Below are positions 16,984-27,064 of a stretch of 64,000 bases of DNA, in pieces. The translations under genes and the position numbers were made by a program. Each line of letters starts with the position of its first letter. The first letter of the stretch is position 1. Origin of the DNA: CAZJQD01 sp964548165 [NCBI: uncultured bacterium] (GTDB lineage Bacteria > UBA8481); contig CAZJQD010000005.1 in NCBI GenBank assembly GCA_964548165.1, forward strand, positions 29,891 to 93,890, read 5' to 3'. Under the pieces are notes generated by a model that saw only the letters and a list, made by a program, of their open reading frames with translations, searched no databases and was not told the origin of the DNA.

Positions 16984-17028
16984 GGGGTTTATGAAATGTG
17001 GTATGAATCAGGCCGCCCGAAGATCCGC

Positions 17029-18324
17029 TTACGCGGACGCCGGGAGAACCGCCTGAAGGGAATTCCAGAGATCGTCCGGCGGCGGCGTCGCATTCAGCGC
17101 GCGCGCGTTTTCGCCGGCGTTGAGCGCCTCGAGCAGCGACCGCGGATGGGAATCCGGGCGCCGGCTCTCGGCAAGGGAGTTCAGGAGTGCAAGCAGGTCG
17201 GTGGACCCGTTCTTGTCCAGGTCCGCGGGTAGGTCGAAGAGCTGATCGACGGGGAGCCCTGGGAAGACCTCCTCGGTCGCCGCGCTCACGGCCTCGAAGA
17301 ATCCGCCGGCCGTGGCCTTGACCTGGGCGGCGATCCCGTCGAGAGCGGTGTCCCCGAGCCCGTAGCCCTCCTCGAGGGCGGAAAAGAGCTGATCGGCGGC
17401 GGCGAAGAAGCGGTCCAGCGCGTCCTGGTCGAGCCCGGCCAGGCCTTCGACGGCGCGCGAGAAGGACTCCAGCACCTTCGGGTCGATGGCCTCGGCGGCA
17501 TCCGCGAGGTTGAGGAACCGACCCGCGATCGCCACGGAGAAGTTCGAGGAGAAGCTCGTGGAGAGTTCCTGCGTCGCTTCGTAGAAGGCGCCCGCGGCGT
17601 CGTTGCCGCCACGAAGAGAGCTGCGCGCGGAAACGGAGAAGAAGAGGTCGAAGTTGACCTCGACGGCATACCCCATGTCCCTGGGTTCGTAGGTGCCGAG
17701 CTGGGGATCGACGGCGATGCCCGGCTCCGGCGCCTGGGATCGCGGCGACGGCCACGGAGCGACGACGGCCTCGGCCGCCGCCTTCTGTTCCCATTGCAGG
17801 ACGGCGCCCGCGGCCTTGAGGAAGGAGTCCTGCTGGGCGCCCGGGACGAGTCCGACGCCCTGAGCGACATCGGCGAGTCGCCGAGCCGGATTCGGGGCCC
17901 CGCTGGCCAGCTTCATGGTGCGGGCGAGAAGCTCCGGATCGAGGGCGGCCTGGTTGGACTCGGTCAGCCCGGTCCGCTCGGCGATGATGGCGCGCATCGC
18001 CTTGAAGACGTGCGTGCCGTTCTCGTTGAGGATCCGGAGGATGTCGCTGAAGTTGCGGTGATCTTCCGGGGGAAGGGTCTCGGCCATCTTCTCCGCGGCC
18101 TTCGCATCCTGCGATTCGCGTGCGTCGGGCCCGGAGCCGATCTCCAGGCGATCAGCGGCACGCCCGCCGGCCCGATCTTCGCGACCCGGGGCGGCCGAGG
18201 CGGAGGGTGAGGAGGGCGGGGGAGGGGGAGGAGGAACAGAGAGGGACCGAGTCGTTCCGGCGTAGTTCTGGCGGCTGGTTTGGAAGGAGAGGAGCTGTGA
18301 CAAGTCCGTTTGCATCATAACCAT
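17029..18324 (-). CDS. Conserved-looking hypothetical protein
   Basis: 431 residues, ATG 18324. No signal peptide. A proline tract (about 31-38) is followed by a charged Ala/Arg/Asp-rich linker. The helical part includes PEDHRNFSDILRILNENGTH and LDPELLARTMKLASG. A beta-containing middle has YAVEVNFDLFFSVSARSSLRG, and the C-terminal third is again helical and acidic (LDQDALDRFFAAADQLFSALE). It looks like a soluble, structured cytosolic protein, but I recognise no family. The neighbouring GGDEF gene is on the same strand, separated by a hairpin, so the two are probably not one operon. Confidence 0.6.
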   Translation of the reverse strand: MVMMQTDLSQLLSFQTSRQNYAGTTRSLSVPPPPPPPSSPSASAAPGREDRAGGRAADRLEIGSGPDARESQDAKAAEKMAETLPPEDHRNFSDILRILNENGTHVFKAMRAIIAERTGLTESNQAALDPELLARTMKLASGAPNPARRLADVAQGVGLVPGAQQDSFLKAAGAVLQWEQKAAAEAVVAPWPSPRSQAPEPGIAVDPQLGTYEPRDMGYAVEVNFDLFFSVSARSSLRGGNDAAGAFYEATQELSTSFSSNFSVAIAGRFLNLADAAEAIDPKVLESFSRAVEGLAGLDQDALDRFFAAADQLFSALEEGYGLGDTALDGIAAQVKATAGGFFEAVSAATEEVFPGLPVDQLFDLPADLDKNGSTDLLALLNSLAESRRPDSHPRSLLEALNAGENARALNATPPPDDLWNSLQAVLPASA

Positions 18325-18493
18325 CCTTGGTTACTCCACTCATCGACGAATGACCGTAAGAACTTGAGCACCCAGAGGGTTTAGATTGCGCGGTGACGCA
18401 GCGCCTGTGGATGGCGCGGCCGAGGTTAAGCCAGCGAAAGGGATTGAAGAGGGAGGAGGGGAGGCGGGCAGCGAGCGGTCGTGGTTAAACGGA

Positions 18494-18523
18494 GACGGGG
18501 CGGCCTGAGTGGGCCGCCCCGTC
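18494..18523 (-). terminator. Putative terminator hairpin after the 18540-18911 gene
   Basis: GACGGGGCGGCC and GGCCGCCCCGTC form a perfect 12-bp stem with a 6-nt loop, 17 nt past the stop codon of the leftward gene. The minus-strand tail is TCCGTTTAACC. The rest of the gap 18325-18539 holds no supported gene. Confidence 0.6.
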
Positions 18524-18539
18524 AACGCTCAGAAGAAGG

Positions 18540-18911
18540 TCAGTAATCGTCGGTGTTGAGGAGAATCAGCTCGTACCAGCCGGATCCCTTGTAGGCGAGG
18601 ATCTTGATCTTGTACCAGCCTTCCTTGTTTGCCGTAAAGCGGATCCAGTCCGTGTTTTCATCCGTGCTGTCCGACTGCATGATCTTCTCTCCGGAGGGAT
18701 CGGTGACGGTGAGATCGAAGTCCACGCCGCCCTGCGAGGCGACGGACATGACCATGTACTTGTCGCCGGGTTGGCACCGGACGGAATACTCGTGGTGCGC
18801 GCCCTCGTCGAGCCTGTCCTGTTCGTAGAGGTTCAGCGACGCGTACGCCGCCAGACCTGACGCGGCGATGACCGCCGCGAGACCGAGTGTCCTGATCCAG
18901 AACTTCTTCAT
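18540..18911 (-). CDS. Small exported protein, PPC-like beta-sandwich
   Basis: 123 residues; ATG 18911 with AGGAGG about 9 nt upstream. Signal peptide KKFWIRTLGLAAVIAASGLA. The mature part has HHEYSVRCQPGDKYMVMSV, VDFDLTVTDPSGEKIM, then WIRFTANKEGWYKIKILAY and YELILLN. This matches the PPC-type fold seen in the large protein at 4885-7014. At about 100 residues it is essentially a single module. Upstream to ftsH (18912-19049) I see no gene. Confidence 0.6.
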   Translation of the reverse strand: MKKFWIRTLGLAAVIAASGLAAYASLNLYEQDRLDEGAHHEYSVRCQPGDKYMVMSVASQGGVDFDLTVTDPSGEKIMQSDSTDENTDWIRFTANKEGWYKIKILAYKGSGWYELILLNTDDY

Positions 18912-19049
18912 CCTGGGGTCCTCCTGGGAATTGGGGATAGTCTCCGCCGGTCGCGGCGTCCTCGGCGCTTCCTCGATGGATGGCCGCCTGCCGCGTCTCG
19001 GCGAGCGGATTGTAGGCATCTCGGGGAGGCCCCGTCCACGTCGAAACCT

Positions 19050-19078
19050 TTGTCTGGAGCCTCTTTTGACGGTATAAT
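19050..19078 (+). promoter_or_regulatory. ftsH promoter
   Basis: TTGTCT (19050-19055), 17-bp spacer, perfect TATAAT (19073-19078). The -10 ends 8 nt before the ATG, so transcription should start 1-3 nt from the start codon. No ribosome site is present. Confidence 0.75.
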
Positions 19079-19086
19079 TTCTCACG

Positions 19087-21021
19087 ATGAAACGCCGCGC
19101 CCTCCCCAGTTTCTGGCTCCTGATGCTGCTCGTCGGCATTCCGCTCCTCGTCATGTCCCAGCAGATGGACAAGGCCGCCCAGCCGCGCAAGATCAGCTAC
19201 AACGAGTTCTGGCAGATGGCGGCGACCGGCGACGTCCGGACGGCCTCGGTTGACAACCAGAACGGTACGATCGCCGGCACGCTCAAGGACGGCGCGGAAT
19301 ACATCACCTACGTCATCGCCACGGATCTCACGCTGGCCGAGCGTCTGGCCAAGACCCAGATCGCCCACTACGAGGCGAAGGAACCCGAGAGCCAGTTCCT
19401 CGAGAATTTCTTCTACTACTGGGCGCCGACGATCCTGCTCATCGGCGTCCTGTGGTTCTTCCTCTTCCGCCAGTTCAATAACGCCGGCAACAAGGCCTTC
19501 TCGTTCGGCAAGTCCAAGGCTCGGCGCCTGACCGAGGAACACCCGAAGACCTCGTTTGCCGACGTCGCCGGTGTCGAGGAGTCCAAGGTCGAGCTCTCCG
19601 AGATCATCGATTTCCTGAAGGACCCCCAGAAGTTCGTCAAGCTCGGGGCGCGGATTCCCAAGGGCGTGCTCCTCGTCGGTCCTCCTGGCACCGGCAAGAC
19701 GCTCCTCGCGAAGGCCATTGCCGGCGAAGCCAACGTCCCATTCTTCTCGATATCGGGCTCGGACTTCGTGGAGATGTTTGTCGGCGTCGGCGCTTCCCGC
19801 GTCCGCGACCTCTTCGAGCAGGGGAAGGCGCACGCGCCCTGCATCATCTTCATCGACGAGATCGACGCAGTCGGCCGTCATCGCGGCGCCGGCATGGGCG
19901 GAGGGCACGACGAGCGCGAGCAGACGCTCAACGCGCTCCTCGTGGAGATGGACGGCTTCGAGTCCAAGGAGGGGGTCATCCTGATCGCGGCGACGAATCG
20001 CCCCGATATCCTGGACCCGGCGCTCATGAGGCCCGGGCGCTTCGATCGGCGCGTCGTCGTCGACCTGCCCGATCTCGAGGGGCGCCTGGGCATCCTGCAG
20101 GTTCACACCCGCAAGGTCCCCCTGGCCAAGGAGGTCGACCTCTCGAAGGTGGCGCGCGGCACGCCCTTCTTCTCCGGCGCCGACCTCGCGAACCTCGTGA
20201 ACGAGGCCGCCCTGCTGGCCGCCCGCGTCAATCGCTCATCCATCCTCCAGCAGGATCTCGAGGAGGCCCGCGACAAGGTGATGATGGGGCCCGAGCGCCG
20301 TTCGCGGAAGATCAGCGACAAGGAGAAGCGCATCGTCGCCTGGCACGAGGCTGGGCACGCCGTCGTCGCCAAGAGCCTTCCGAACACGGATCCCATCCAC
20401 AAGGTGACGCTCATCCCCCGCGGCATCGGCATGCTGGGCGCCGTGTATCACCTGCCCGAGCGCGACAAGTACCTGAGCGACCGGTCCGAGTACATGAGCC
20501 GGATGGCGACGATGATGGGCGGCCGCGTGGCCGAGGAGCTCGTCTTCGGCGAGATCACGGGCGGCGCCGCCAGCGATATCAAGCAGGCGACCGAGCTGGC
20601 CCGGCGCATGGTCTGCGAGATGGGCATGTCGGCCAAGATGGGACCCCTGGCCTACGGCGAGAAGGAGGACCAGGTCTTCCTGGGCCGGGACTTCGGCCGG
20701 CACGCCAACTATTCGGAGCAGACCGCGCGCGACATCGACCAGGAGATCAAGGATCTCGTGCTTTGGGGCTATAATCGGGCGCGCGAGATCCTGACGGAGA
20801 ATCGCGACCTGATGGACCGCATGGCGAATGCGTTGCTGGAACGCGAGATCCTGGACACCGAGGATATCGATCTCCTGGCGTCCGGCAGGGACCTGCCGCC
20901 CCGTGAGCTCCCGCCCGTTGACCGCGGCGACAACACGCCCGCTCCCGCGATCGTCCCTCCGGACGCGCCGCCGCTTCAGGTCTCCACGCCCGGCCTGGCG
21001 CCCGTTCCTCGCCCGGCCTGA
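19087..21021 (+). CDS. ftsH: ATP-dependent zinc metalloprotease FtsH
   Basis: 644 residues, normal length. Two membrane helices (about 8-23 and 110-127) flank a periplasmic segment. The AAA+ domain has Walker A GPPGTGKT at 198-205, Walker [10 protein letters not shown], the pore motif [11 protein letters not shown] and second-region-of-homology motif [18 protein letters not shown]. The protease domain has the zinc site HEAGH at 420-424. The C-terminal tail is Pro-rich. A membrane-bound hexamer degrades unstable membrane and cytosolic proteins. It is expressed from a leaderless-type promoter, and its stop is followed within 35 nt by folP. Confidence 0.97.
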   Translation: MKRRALPSFWLLMLLVGIPLLVMSQQMDKAAQPRKISYNEFWQMAATGDVRTASVDNQNGTIAGTLKDGAEYITYVIATDLTLAERLAKTQIAHYEAKEPESQFLENFFYYWAPTILLIGVLWFFLFRQFNNAGNKAFSFGKSKARRLTEEHPKTSFADVAGVEESKVELSEIIDFLKDPQKFVKLGARIPKGVLLVGPPGTGKTLLAKAIAGEANVPFFSISGSDFVEMFVGVGASRVRDLFEQGKAHAPCIIFIDEIDAVGRHRGAGMGGGHDEREQTLNALLVEMDGFESKEGVILIAATNRPDILDPALMRPGRFDRRVVVDLPDLEGRLGILQVHTRKVPLAKEVDLSKVARGTPFFSGADLANLVNEAALLAARVNRSSILQQDLEEARDKVMMGPERRSRKISDKEKRIVAWHEAGHAVVAKSLPNTDPIHKVTLIPRGIGMLGAVYHLPERDKYLSDRSEYMSRMATMMGGRVAEELVFGEITGGAASDIKQATELARRMVCEMGMSAKMGPLAYGEKEDQVFLGRDFGRHANYSEQTARDIDQEIKDLVLWGYNRAREILTENRDLMDRMANALLEREILDTEDIDLLASGRDLPPRELPPVDRGDNTPAPAIVPPDAPPLQVSTPGLAPVPRPA

Positions 21022-21055
21022 TCCGCCTCGCACGCCCGTGGCCGTGATCCCCGAA

Positions 21056-21979
21056 ATGGCGCGACGCTGGCGAGCCGGTGGCCGCGCATTCGATCTCGCG
21101 GAAGAGCCGATCATCTTCGGCGTCCTGAACGTCACCCCGGATTCCTTCTATGACGGCGGGCAATACGAGGAGGCGGATGCCGCGATTGCCCGTGGGCGCG
21201 CCCTCGTGGCGGCCGGCGCAACCGTCCTCGACTGCGGCGGGGAATCCACGCGACCGGGCGCCGGCGATGTCTTGCCCGGGGAACAGGTGAGGCGCCTGGA
21301 GCCGGTCGTCCGCGCGCTCGCCGCCGAGGGATACCTCGTCTCCGTCGATACGCGGAGCGCAACGGTCGCCGGTGCCCTGCTCGCGGCGGGCGCCAGCATC
21401 GTCAACGATGTCTCCGGTGGCGCGGATCCCGCCATGTTTGCCACGGTGGCCGTCCACGAGGCGGCGTATGTCCTCATGCACAGCCGCGGAATCCCGCGAA
21501 CGATGCAGGATGACCCGCGCTATGACGACGTCGTCGTGGAAGTGCGCACGGAGCTGGCGCGGGGCCTGGCCGCCGCGGTGGCGGCCGGTGTACGCGCCGA
21601 CGGCCTGGTGCTCGATCCCGGGATCGGTTTTGGCAAGCGTCCCGGGGACAACCTCGATCTCCTGGCCGCCCTGCCCTCCTTCCTTCCCCTGGGGCGTCCC
21701 CTGATGGTGGGCGTCTCCCGCAAGAGCTTCCTGGGCGCTGTCGGGGCCGGCGCGGATCCGGCGTCGCGCCTCGCGGGATCGCTGGGCGCCAGCGTCGTCG
21801 CCTGGCAGCGCGGCGCGCGGATCTTTCGGACACACGATCCGCGGGAGACGATCGAGGCCCTGGCCGTCGCTCGCGTCCTGTCTGCCCGGGGACAGGATGC
21901 GTCCTTCTCCCCGGCTCCGCGCGCCTCGCGCCCGTTGTCGTCCGGCGGATCGTTCGTCGCCGCGGCAACACGATCGTGA
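21056..21979 (+). CDS. folP: Dihydropteroate synthase
   Basis: 307 residues from ATG 21056; in-frame GTGs at 21038 and 21044 are possible starts and no ribosome site decides. Signature motifs are all present: GVLNVTPDSFYDGG, DCGGESTRPGA, SVDTRS, NDVSGG, LDPGIGFGK and GVSRKSFLG. It condenses 7,8-dihydropterin pyrophosphate with p-aminobenzoate in folate synthesis. A non-conserved tail of about 30 residues follows the barrel. Its last codons overlap the PilZ gene (GTGA). Confidence 0.95.
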   Translation: MARRWRAGGRAFDLAEEPIIFGVLNVTPDSFYDGGQYEEADAAIARGRALVAAGATVLDCGGESTRPGAGDVLPGEQVRRLEPVVRALAAEGYLVSVDTRSATVAGALLAAGASIVNDVSGGADPAMFATVAVHEAAYVLMHSRGIPRTMQDDPRYDDVVVEVRTELARGLAAAVAAGVRADGLVLDPGIGFGKRPGDNLDLLAALPSFLPLGRPLMVGVSRKSFLGAVGAGADPASRLAGSLGASVVAWQRGARIFRTHDPRETIEALAVARVLSARGQDASFSPAPRASRPLSSGGSFVAAATRS

Positions 21980-22629
21980 GCGCCGTGATGCCCGAGACGG
22001 GCAAGTCGATCGAGCTTGTGGTGGGCGAGGGGGATGCCGCGGTCCACATGCTCGCGACCGTCCTGGACCAGACGCCGCAAGGGCTCATTCTCGGCAAGAT
22101 CGAGGGCGCCGAGTTGCCGCGCCTGCCGGACATCGCGACGCCCATCAAGGTCCGCTTTCATCTCCGCGACTTCGGCTACGAGTTCGCGTCCATCTGCCTC
22201 CAACGCCGTGAATCGCCCTACAAGTTGCTCTACGTCGCCAAGACCTCGGAGGTCGTGCGGCGCCAGATGCGGGCCTACCTGCGCGTCGATTGCGAGATCC
22301 CGGTCAGCGTGATCCGGATGGACGACGCCAAGCGCACGCCCATCACCGGCATGATCCAGAACCTCTCGGGCGGCGGCATGCTGGTCGCCCTGATGGTTGC
22401 GGTTCCGCCCGAGTCCCAGGTGGAGGTTCGCTTCGACCTGGGCGAGGACCAGACGATCGCGAACGTGACCGCGCGCATCCTCTCCATTCGCGCCGGGGAC
22501 GACGGCAGCAAGGTGCACGTCATCAACTTCGAGGGTATCGACGACGACCAGCGCACGGCCATCATCCGCCACACGTTCCAGCTCCAGCACAAGTCCGCGC
22601 GCGCCGCCCGCGGAAAGAACAAGGGCTGA
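21976..22629 (+). CDS. PilZ-domain c-di-GMP-binding protein (YcgR-like architecture)
   Basis: 217 residues; GTG 21976 overlaps the folP stop. The N-terminal about 95 residues (IELVVGEGDAAVHMLATVL...) form a beta domain like the YcgR N-domain. The PilZ domain then shows RRQMRAYLRVD (RxxxR) and, 40 residues later, NLSGGGM (the [D/N]xSxxG motif), the two halves of the c-di-GMP site. In YcgR proteins such binding slows the flagellar motor. Here it is cotranscribed with a c-di-AMP cyclase. It may act on motility, given the MotE-like gene at the left edge. Confidence 0.85.
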   Translation: MSAVMPETGKSIELVVGEGDAAVHMLATVLDQTPQGLILGKIEGAELPRLPDIATPIKVRFHLRDFGYEFASICLQRRESPYKLLYVAKTSEVVRRQMRAYLRVDCEIPVSVIRMDDAKRTPITGMIQNLSGGGMLVALMVAVPPESQVEVRFDLGEDQTIANVTARILSIRAGDDGSKVHVINFEGIDDDQRTAIIRHTFQLQHKSARAARGKNKG

Positions 22630-22630
22630 G

Positions 22631-23401
22631 ATGGCGCTCGTCGACGAACTCCTGGTCTGGCGCCACGCGCTCGACATCGCCCTGGTGGCCTCGATCATCT
22701 ACCTCGTCCTGCATGTCTCGCGCGGACGGATCGCGCGCCAGGCCCTCAAGGGCGTCGTCATCCTCGCCGTCGTCGTCGGGTTCGCCCATGTCCTCAGGCT
22801 CGAGACCTTTCTCTGGATCATCGAGCGGCTGACACCGGTCATCCTCGTGGCCCTCGTGGTTCTCTTCCAGACCGAGATTCGCCGGGGCCTCGTGCGCCTC
22901 GGGGAACGTTCGTTCGGGACATTCGCCGCCCTCGAGAGCGAGCGCGTGGTCGAGGAGGTCTCGCGGGCCGCCGCGGCCCTGGCCCGGCAGAAGCACGGCG
23001 CGCTCATCGTCTTCGAACGGGAGACCGGGTTGGAATCGTTCATCGAGACCGGGGTGCTCCTGAACGCGGAGCTGACGGATGAATTGATTCGCTCCATCTT
23101 CTTCCCGCACTCCCCGCTCCACGACGGAGCCATCATCGTCAGGGGCCACACGCTGGCCGCCGCCGGGTGCGTCCTTCCGTTCGACCACGACGATCTCGTG
23201 AAGAAGGAACGGGGAACCCGACACCGGGCCGCCACGGGGATCAGCAAGGAGACGGACGCCGTCACCGTGGTGGTCTCCGAGGAGACCGGCGAGATCTCGC
23301 TGGCCATCAACGGCAATCTCTCGCGCGGCATCGACAACACGACGTTGCGCGAGATGCTCGCGCTCTACCTCGGCGGCGTCCGGGCGAGAGGTGCCGCGTG
23401 A
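22631..23401 (+). CDS. cdaA: Diadenylate cyclase CdaA
   Basis: 256 residues, the standard size for CdaA. Three N-terminal membrane helices (about 14-30, 37-54, 65-80) precede the DAC domain. The catalytic motifs are DGA at 165-167 (in LHDGAIIV) and RHR at 197-199 (in GTRHRAATG). It makes c-di-AMP from two ATP at the membrane. It overlaps cdaR by 4 nt. The only riboswitch seen in the window senses this product. Confidence 0.96.
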   Translation: MALVDELLVWRHALDIALVASIIYLVLHVSRGRIARQALKGVVILAVVVGFAHVLRLETFLWIIERLTPVILVALVVLFQTEIRRGLVRLGERSFGTFAALESERVVEEVSRAAAALARQKHGALIVFERETGLESFIETGVLLNAELTDELIRSIFFPHSPLHDGAIIVRGHTLAAAGCVLPFDHDDLVKKERGTRHRAATGISKETDAVTVVVSEETGEISLAINGNLSRGIDNTTLREMLALYLGGVRARGAA

Positions 23402-24072
23402 GCCGCCGCCCGCTCCTCGAGACGTGGGGCACGCCCGCCGTCTCCCTCGTCATGGCTGTCCTCCTCTGGTACTACGTGGTGGGGCAGAAGGAGAGGGAGT
23501 GGACGTTCGCCGTGCCCGTGCAGGTCCACATGGCGTCCAGCGAGGTCGCGGGGTGGTCGACCCCGGAGAAGATCTCGGTACTCCTCCAGGGGCCCCAGAG
23601 ACTCCTCGACCGCCTGCAGAGCGATTCGCTCGCCGTCCGCCTGGTCCTGCCCGAGACGCAGGCGGGCCAGTACACGCGGAGCGTTCTTCCCTCGATGATC
23701 GCCGGTGTGCCTCCCGGGGTGCAGATCGTGAGGTTGGAGCCGGCCGAGGTGCGCGTGGAGATCCGTCCTCTCCTGGAACTGCGGTATCGCGTCATACCGC
23801 AGGTGCGCGGCTCGGTGGACGGCCGTTATGCCGTCTCGGGGGCCGTGGATGCCGAGCCCCGCTACGTGGAGCTCCGGGGAACGGGAAATGTTCTGCAGGA
23901 CGTGACCGAGGTTCGGACCGAGGTCGTGGAGGTGACGGGGCCCCCGGGCCGCCGCACCTCGATCGTCGGGCTCGTGGCCCCGCGCGGAGCGCGCGTCCTG
24001 CCGCAGGCCGTGACGCTCACGTACACCGTGGTCCCGGTGGCGAGCCCGGAGGCGGACGTGAGCGAGGAATGA
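23398..24072 (+). CDS. cdaR: YbbR-domain regulator of CdaA
   Basis: 224 residues; GTG 23398 overlaps the cdaA stop. One N-terminal membrane helix ([17 protein letters not shown]) followed by YbbR repeats: each has a strand pair ending in forms like [15 protein letters not shown] and [15 protein letters not shown], repeated at [17 protein letters not shown]. In the usual arrangement CdaR sits outside the membrane, binds CdaA and modulates it. It is shorter than Bacillus CdaR (about two repeats instead of four). Confidence 0.9.
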   Translation: MSRRPLLETWGTPAVSLVMAVLLWYYVVGQKEREWTFAVPVQVHMASSEVAGWSTPEKISVLLQGPQRLLDRLQSDSLAVRLVLPETQAGQYTRSVLPSMIAGVPPGVQIVRLEPAEVRVEIRPLLELRYRVIPQVRGSVDGRYAVSGAVDAEPRYVELRGTGNVLQDVTEVRTEVVEVTGPPGRRTSIVGLVAPRGARVLPQAVTLTYTVVPVASPEADVSEE

Positions 24073-24076
24073 CGTC

Positions 24077-24850
24077 ATGAGCACGCTTCGCCTGGGCGTC
24101 AACGTGGATCATGTCGCCACGCTCCGCCAGCAACGTCGCGGCTCGGTCCCGGACGTGGTTTCCGCCGCGCTGGAGGCCGTGGCCGCGGGCGCCGACGGCA
24201 TCACCGCTCACCTGCGCGAAGACCGCCGGCATATCCAGGACGCGGACATTGCCGCGCTCGCCCCGCGTGTCCGGCTCAACCTGGAGATGGCGGCAACACC
24301 GGAGATGGTGGACGTTGCGTGCGGCCGCGCCGGCTCGGCGCCCCCGCACTCCGTCTGCCTCGTTCCCGAGCGGCGGCAGGAGCTGACCACCGAGGGTGGC
24401 CTGGACGTGGTCGCCGACTTGGCCCGGCTCTCCGACGTCGTCGCCGCCATCCAGGCCGTGGGCCCCGCCGTCTCGCTCTTCGTCGCCGCCGACCCGTGGC
24501 AGGTCGAGGCCGCGGCCCGCACGGGCGCGCGGTTCATTGAACTGCATACCGGCACCTACGCGGATGCCTTCGCCAGCGACCCCGACGGCGAGGCCTGCAG
24601 GCAGGCGGCCCGCGCGCTCTCCCACGCGGCCACCACGGCCGTGCGGCTGGGTTTGAGGGTCAACGCGGGTCATGGCATCGACACGGCCAACGTCGGCCGC
24701 CTCCTCGATCTGGACGGGCTCGAGGAACTCAACATCGGCTTCAGCATCGTCGCGCGCGCGGTCTTCGTCGGTCTTCCCGCCGCGGTCCGCGCGATGAAGG
24801 CGGCGATGGCAGGAAGCGCGCGACCGGCCGTGGAAAGGGCAAGCGCGTGA
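24077..24850 (+). CDS. pdxJ: Pyridoxine 5'-phosphate synthase
   Basis: 257 residues. [60 protein letters not shown] and VNAGHGID are PdxJ hallmarks. It closes the ring of vitamin B6 from 1-deoxyxylulose-5-phosphate and 3-amino-2-oxopropyl phosphate, so the DXP-dependent B6 route is used. The start is 4 nt after cdaR and its stop overlaps the HD-GYP gene. A C-terminal extension of about 15 residues is variable. Confidence 0.96.
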   Translation: MSTLRLGVNVDHVATLRQQRRGSVPDVVSAALEAVAAGADGITAHLREDRRHIQDADIAALAPRVRLNLEMAATPEMVDVACGRAGSAPPHSVCLVPERRQELTTEGGLDVVADLARLSDVVAAIQAVGPAVSLFVAADPWQVEAAARTGARFIELHTGTYADAFASDPDGEACRQAARALSHAATTAVRLGLRVNAGHGIDTANVGRLLDLDGLEELNIGFSIVARAVFVGLPAAVRAMKAAMAGSARPAVERASA

Positions 24851-27054
24851 ACGGCAACTACGAGCAGAGGCGGGCCGAGCTCTTCGCTGACATGGCCGCG
24901 CTCTTCGAGTTCTTCTCGTATGACATCCAGCCGACGCTGGAACGGTTCATCCAGGCGGCCCGGCACATCCAGGAATTCGACGAGCATGCGCTCGTGGTCC
25001 TGACGAGTTCCAACGAGCTCCGCACGTATCTCTCGCCGGGCCTCTCGCTCTCCAAGACCGAGGGGCTGGAGCTCGCCGACTTCTATCCCGGCGAGTCCGC
25101 GCTCTACATCGTCGACGAGGTCAACGAGCGGACGCAGAACGTGATCTTCCCCTCCGACGGACCCGTCCGTTCCTACGCGCTCATCCCGCTCATCACCCAG
25201 AACGACGTCATCGGGCTTCTCATCCTCGGGTGCCTCAAGCCGACCGCGTTCGAGGAGGAGGCGCAGGACCTTTTCTTCTCGCTGGGGTCGCACCTGGCCG
25301 TTGCGATGGAGAACATCCGGCACTACGAGCGGTCGCAGGAGCGCCTGCGCGTGCTCGTCAGCCTGCAGGAGAGCCACCGCGCGATCGCCTCGGTCGAGGA
25401 CATCGACGGCATCCTTGCCAAAATCGCCGAGGAGGGCATGAAGACGCTGGGCGTGGCCACGATGGCCATCTACCTCCTCGACGACGCCGGCGGCCTCTGG
25501 GAACGCCGCATCTTCCGCTCGCGCGTTCCCGCCGTGCCCGGCCCCGCCCGCGTCCCGCTCCCCGATCTTCCCGCCCAGCTGGCGCAGGCGCTGGAGGCCA
25601 ACGAGGTTCGGACGATCGTGACGGGTGGCGAGCCGATGGGTCCGTTCCCCTTCTCCCCGCGATTTCCCGTCGGGGTCATGGTGCCGCTTCGCGGCGGCGA
25701 CGCGCTCCGCGGATTCTGCCTCATGGAGACCGGACGCATCGACGGCGATCGCGAGTATCTCATCCAGCTCTTCGCAGGCCAGGTGCGCGTGCTCTTCGCC
25801 AACGCCATGCTGGTGCAGGGCCTCAGGGAGAAGACGCGCGAGCTCGAACATTCGACGATGCTCATCCGCGAGTATGCCGAGAATCTCCAGCGGTCGAACG
25901 AACAGCTCGAGAACCGCGTGCGCGAGCTGACGACGCTTCACGATGTCTCCGACGCTCTCGACTCCCGCACCAGCCTCGACCAGGTGCTGGAATACATCCT
26001 CGAGCGGGCCTGCGGCGTCATGCGGGCGGACAAGGGATCGCTGTTGCTGCTCGAGGACGATCAACTCCACGCCCGGTGCACCCGCGGCATCACCGATCCC
26101 GCGCCCCTGGTCTTTGGACTCGGCGAGGGCGTTGCCGGCTGGGTGGCCAAGACCGGCCAGCCGCGCATCATCGAGAACATCCAGCGCGATTCCCGCTTCA
26201 AGCGCCGCGCCGGCGGGCTCGATCGCGAGGAGACGATGCTCTCGGTCCCACTCTCGCTCGACAACCGCGTCATTGGCGTCCTGAACGTCGATCGCGAGCT
26301 GAAGTTCGGCGTCTTCACGCCCGAGGAAGAGCGGGTCCTCATGTCGCTGGCGTCCGCGGCGGCGCAGGCCCTGGAGCGCGCCCAGCACATCGCCGACCTT
26401 CGGACCCTGCACCTCGAGACGCTCGAGGCCTTCGCGCAGGCCGTCGACACCAAGGACGCCTACACGCACGGTCACTCGCGCCGCGTCAGCTACATGTCCG
26501 TCCAGGTCGCGCGCATGCTCCGCCTTCCCGAGGACGAGGTCGATATCATCGCGCGCGCCGGCCTCCTCCACGACGTGGGCAAGATCGGCATCACGAACGC
26601 CATCCTCTTCAAGCCGGGCAAGCTGACTGACGAGGAATACGAGATCATGAAGGCGCACTCCGTCTTCGGTGAGAACATCCTCAAGCCCATCAAGCGCATG
26701 GCCGCCGAGGCGCGGCTGATCCGGCACCACCACGAGCGGTGGGACGGCCGCGGGTATCCCGACGGCCTGCGCGGCGAGGCCATCCCCCTGGGCTCGGCCA
26801 TCATCTGCGTCTGCGACGCCTACGACACCATGACCTCGGATCGCCCCTATCGGCGATCGCTGGGCAAGGAGTATGCGCTCGAGGAGCTCAACAAGTGCTC
26901 GGGCCAGCAGTTCAATCCCTTGGTCGTCGGCGCCTTCACGATGGTGGCGAGCCGCCGCGATTTCGCGGAGGGCGCCGGATCGCTCGCGCTGGCCACCGCG
27001 GTGGCCGGGCTCGGCGCGGCCCCGATCGCGCCGGCTTCCGGCCTGGCGGGATAG
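24847..27054 (+). CDS. GAF-HD-GYP c-di-GMP phosphodiesterase-type regulator
   Basis: 735 residues; GTG 24847 overlaps the pdxJ stop. Three GAF-like regions (about 20-160, 175-310, 365-520) contain [29 protein letters not shown] and [18 protein letters not shown] helices. A coiled coil ([18 protein letters not shown]) joins the second and third. The HD-GYP domain (about 525-690) has [10 protein letters not shown], the metal pair [21 protein letters not shown] and [14 protein letters not shown]. All catalytic motifs are intact, so it should hydrolyse c-di-GMP in response to GAF ligands or partners. It ends in an Ala/Gly-rich tail. Confidence 0.93.
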   Translation: MNGNYEQRRAELFADMAALFEFFSYDIQPTLERFIQAARHIQEFDEHALVVLTSSNELRTYLSPGLSLSKTEGLELADFYPGESALYIVDEVNERTQNVIFPSDGPVRSYALIPLITQNDVIGLLILGCLKPTAFEEEAQDLFFSLGSHLAVAMENIRHYERSQERLRVLVSLQESHRAIASVEDIDGILAKIAEEGMKTLGVATMAIYLLDDAGGLWERRIFRSRVPAVPGPARVPLPDLPAQLAQALEANEVRTIVTGGEPMGPFPFSPRFPVGVMVPLRGGDALRGFCLMETGRIDGDREYLIQLFAGQVRVLFANAMLVQGLREKTRELEHSTMLIREYAENLQRSNEQLENRVRELTTLHDVSDALDSRTSLDQVLEYILERACGVMRADKGSLLLLEDDQLHARCTRGITDPAPLVFGLGEGVAGWVAKTGQPRIIENIQRDSRFKRRAGGLDREETMLSVPLSLDNRVIGVLNVDRELKFGVFTPEEERVLMSLASAAAQALERAQHIADLRTLHLETLEAFAQAVDTKDAYTHGHSRRVSYMSVQVARMLRLPEDEVDIIARAGLLHDVGKIGITNAILFKPGKLTDEEYEIMKAHSVFGENILKPIKRMAAEARLIRHHHERWDGRGYPDGLRGEAIPLGSAIICVCDAYDTMTSDRPYRRSLGKEYALEELNKCSGQQFNPLVVGAFTMVASRRDFAEGAGSLALATAVAGLGAAPIAPASGLAG

Positions 27055-27064
27055 GAAGGCGATC

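Noticed and set aside
18340-18525. Small minus-strand open frame between two genes
   Set aside because: No ribosome site or similarity, and it runs into the terminator hairpin at 18494-18523.
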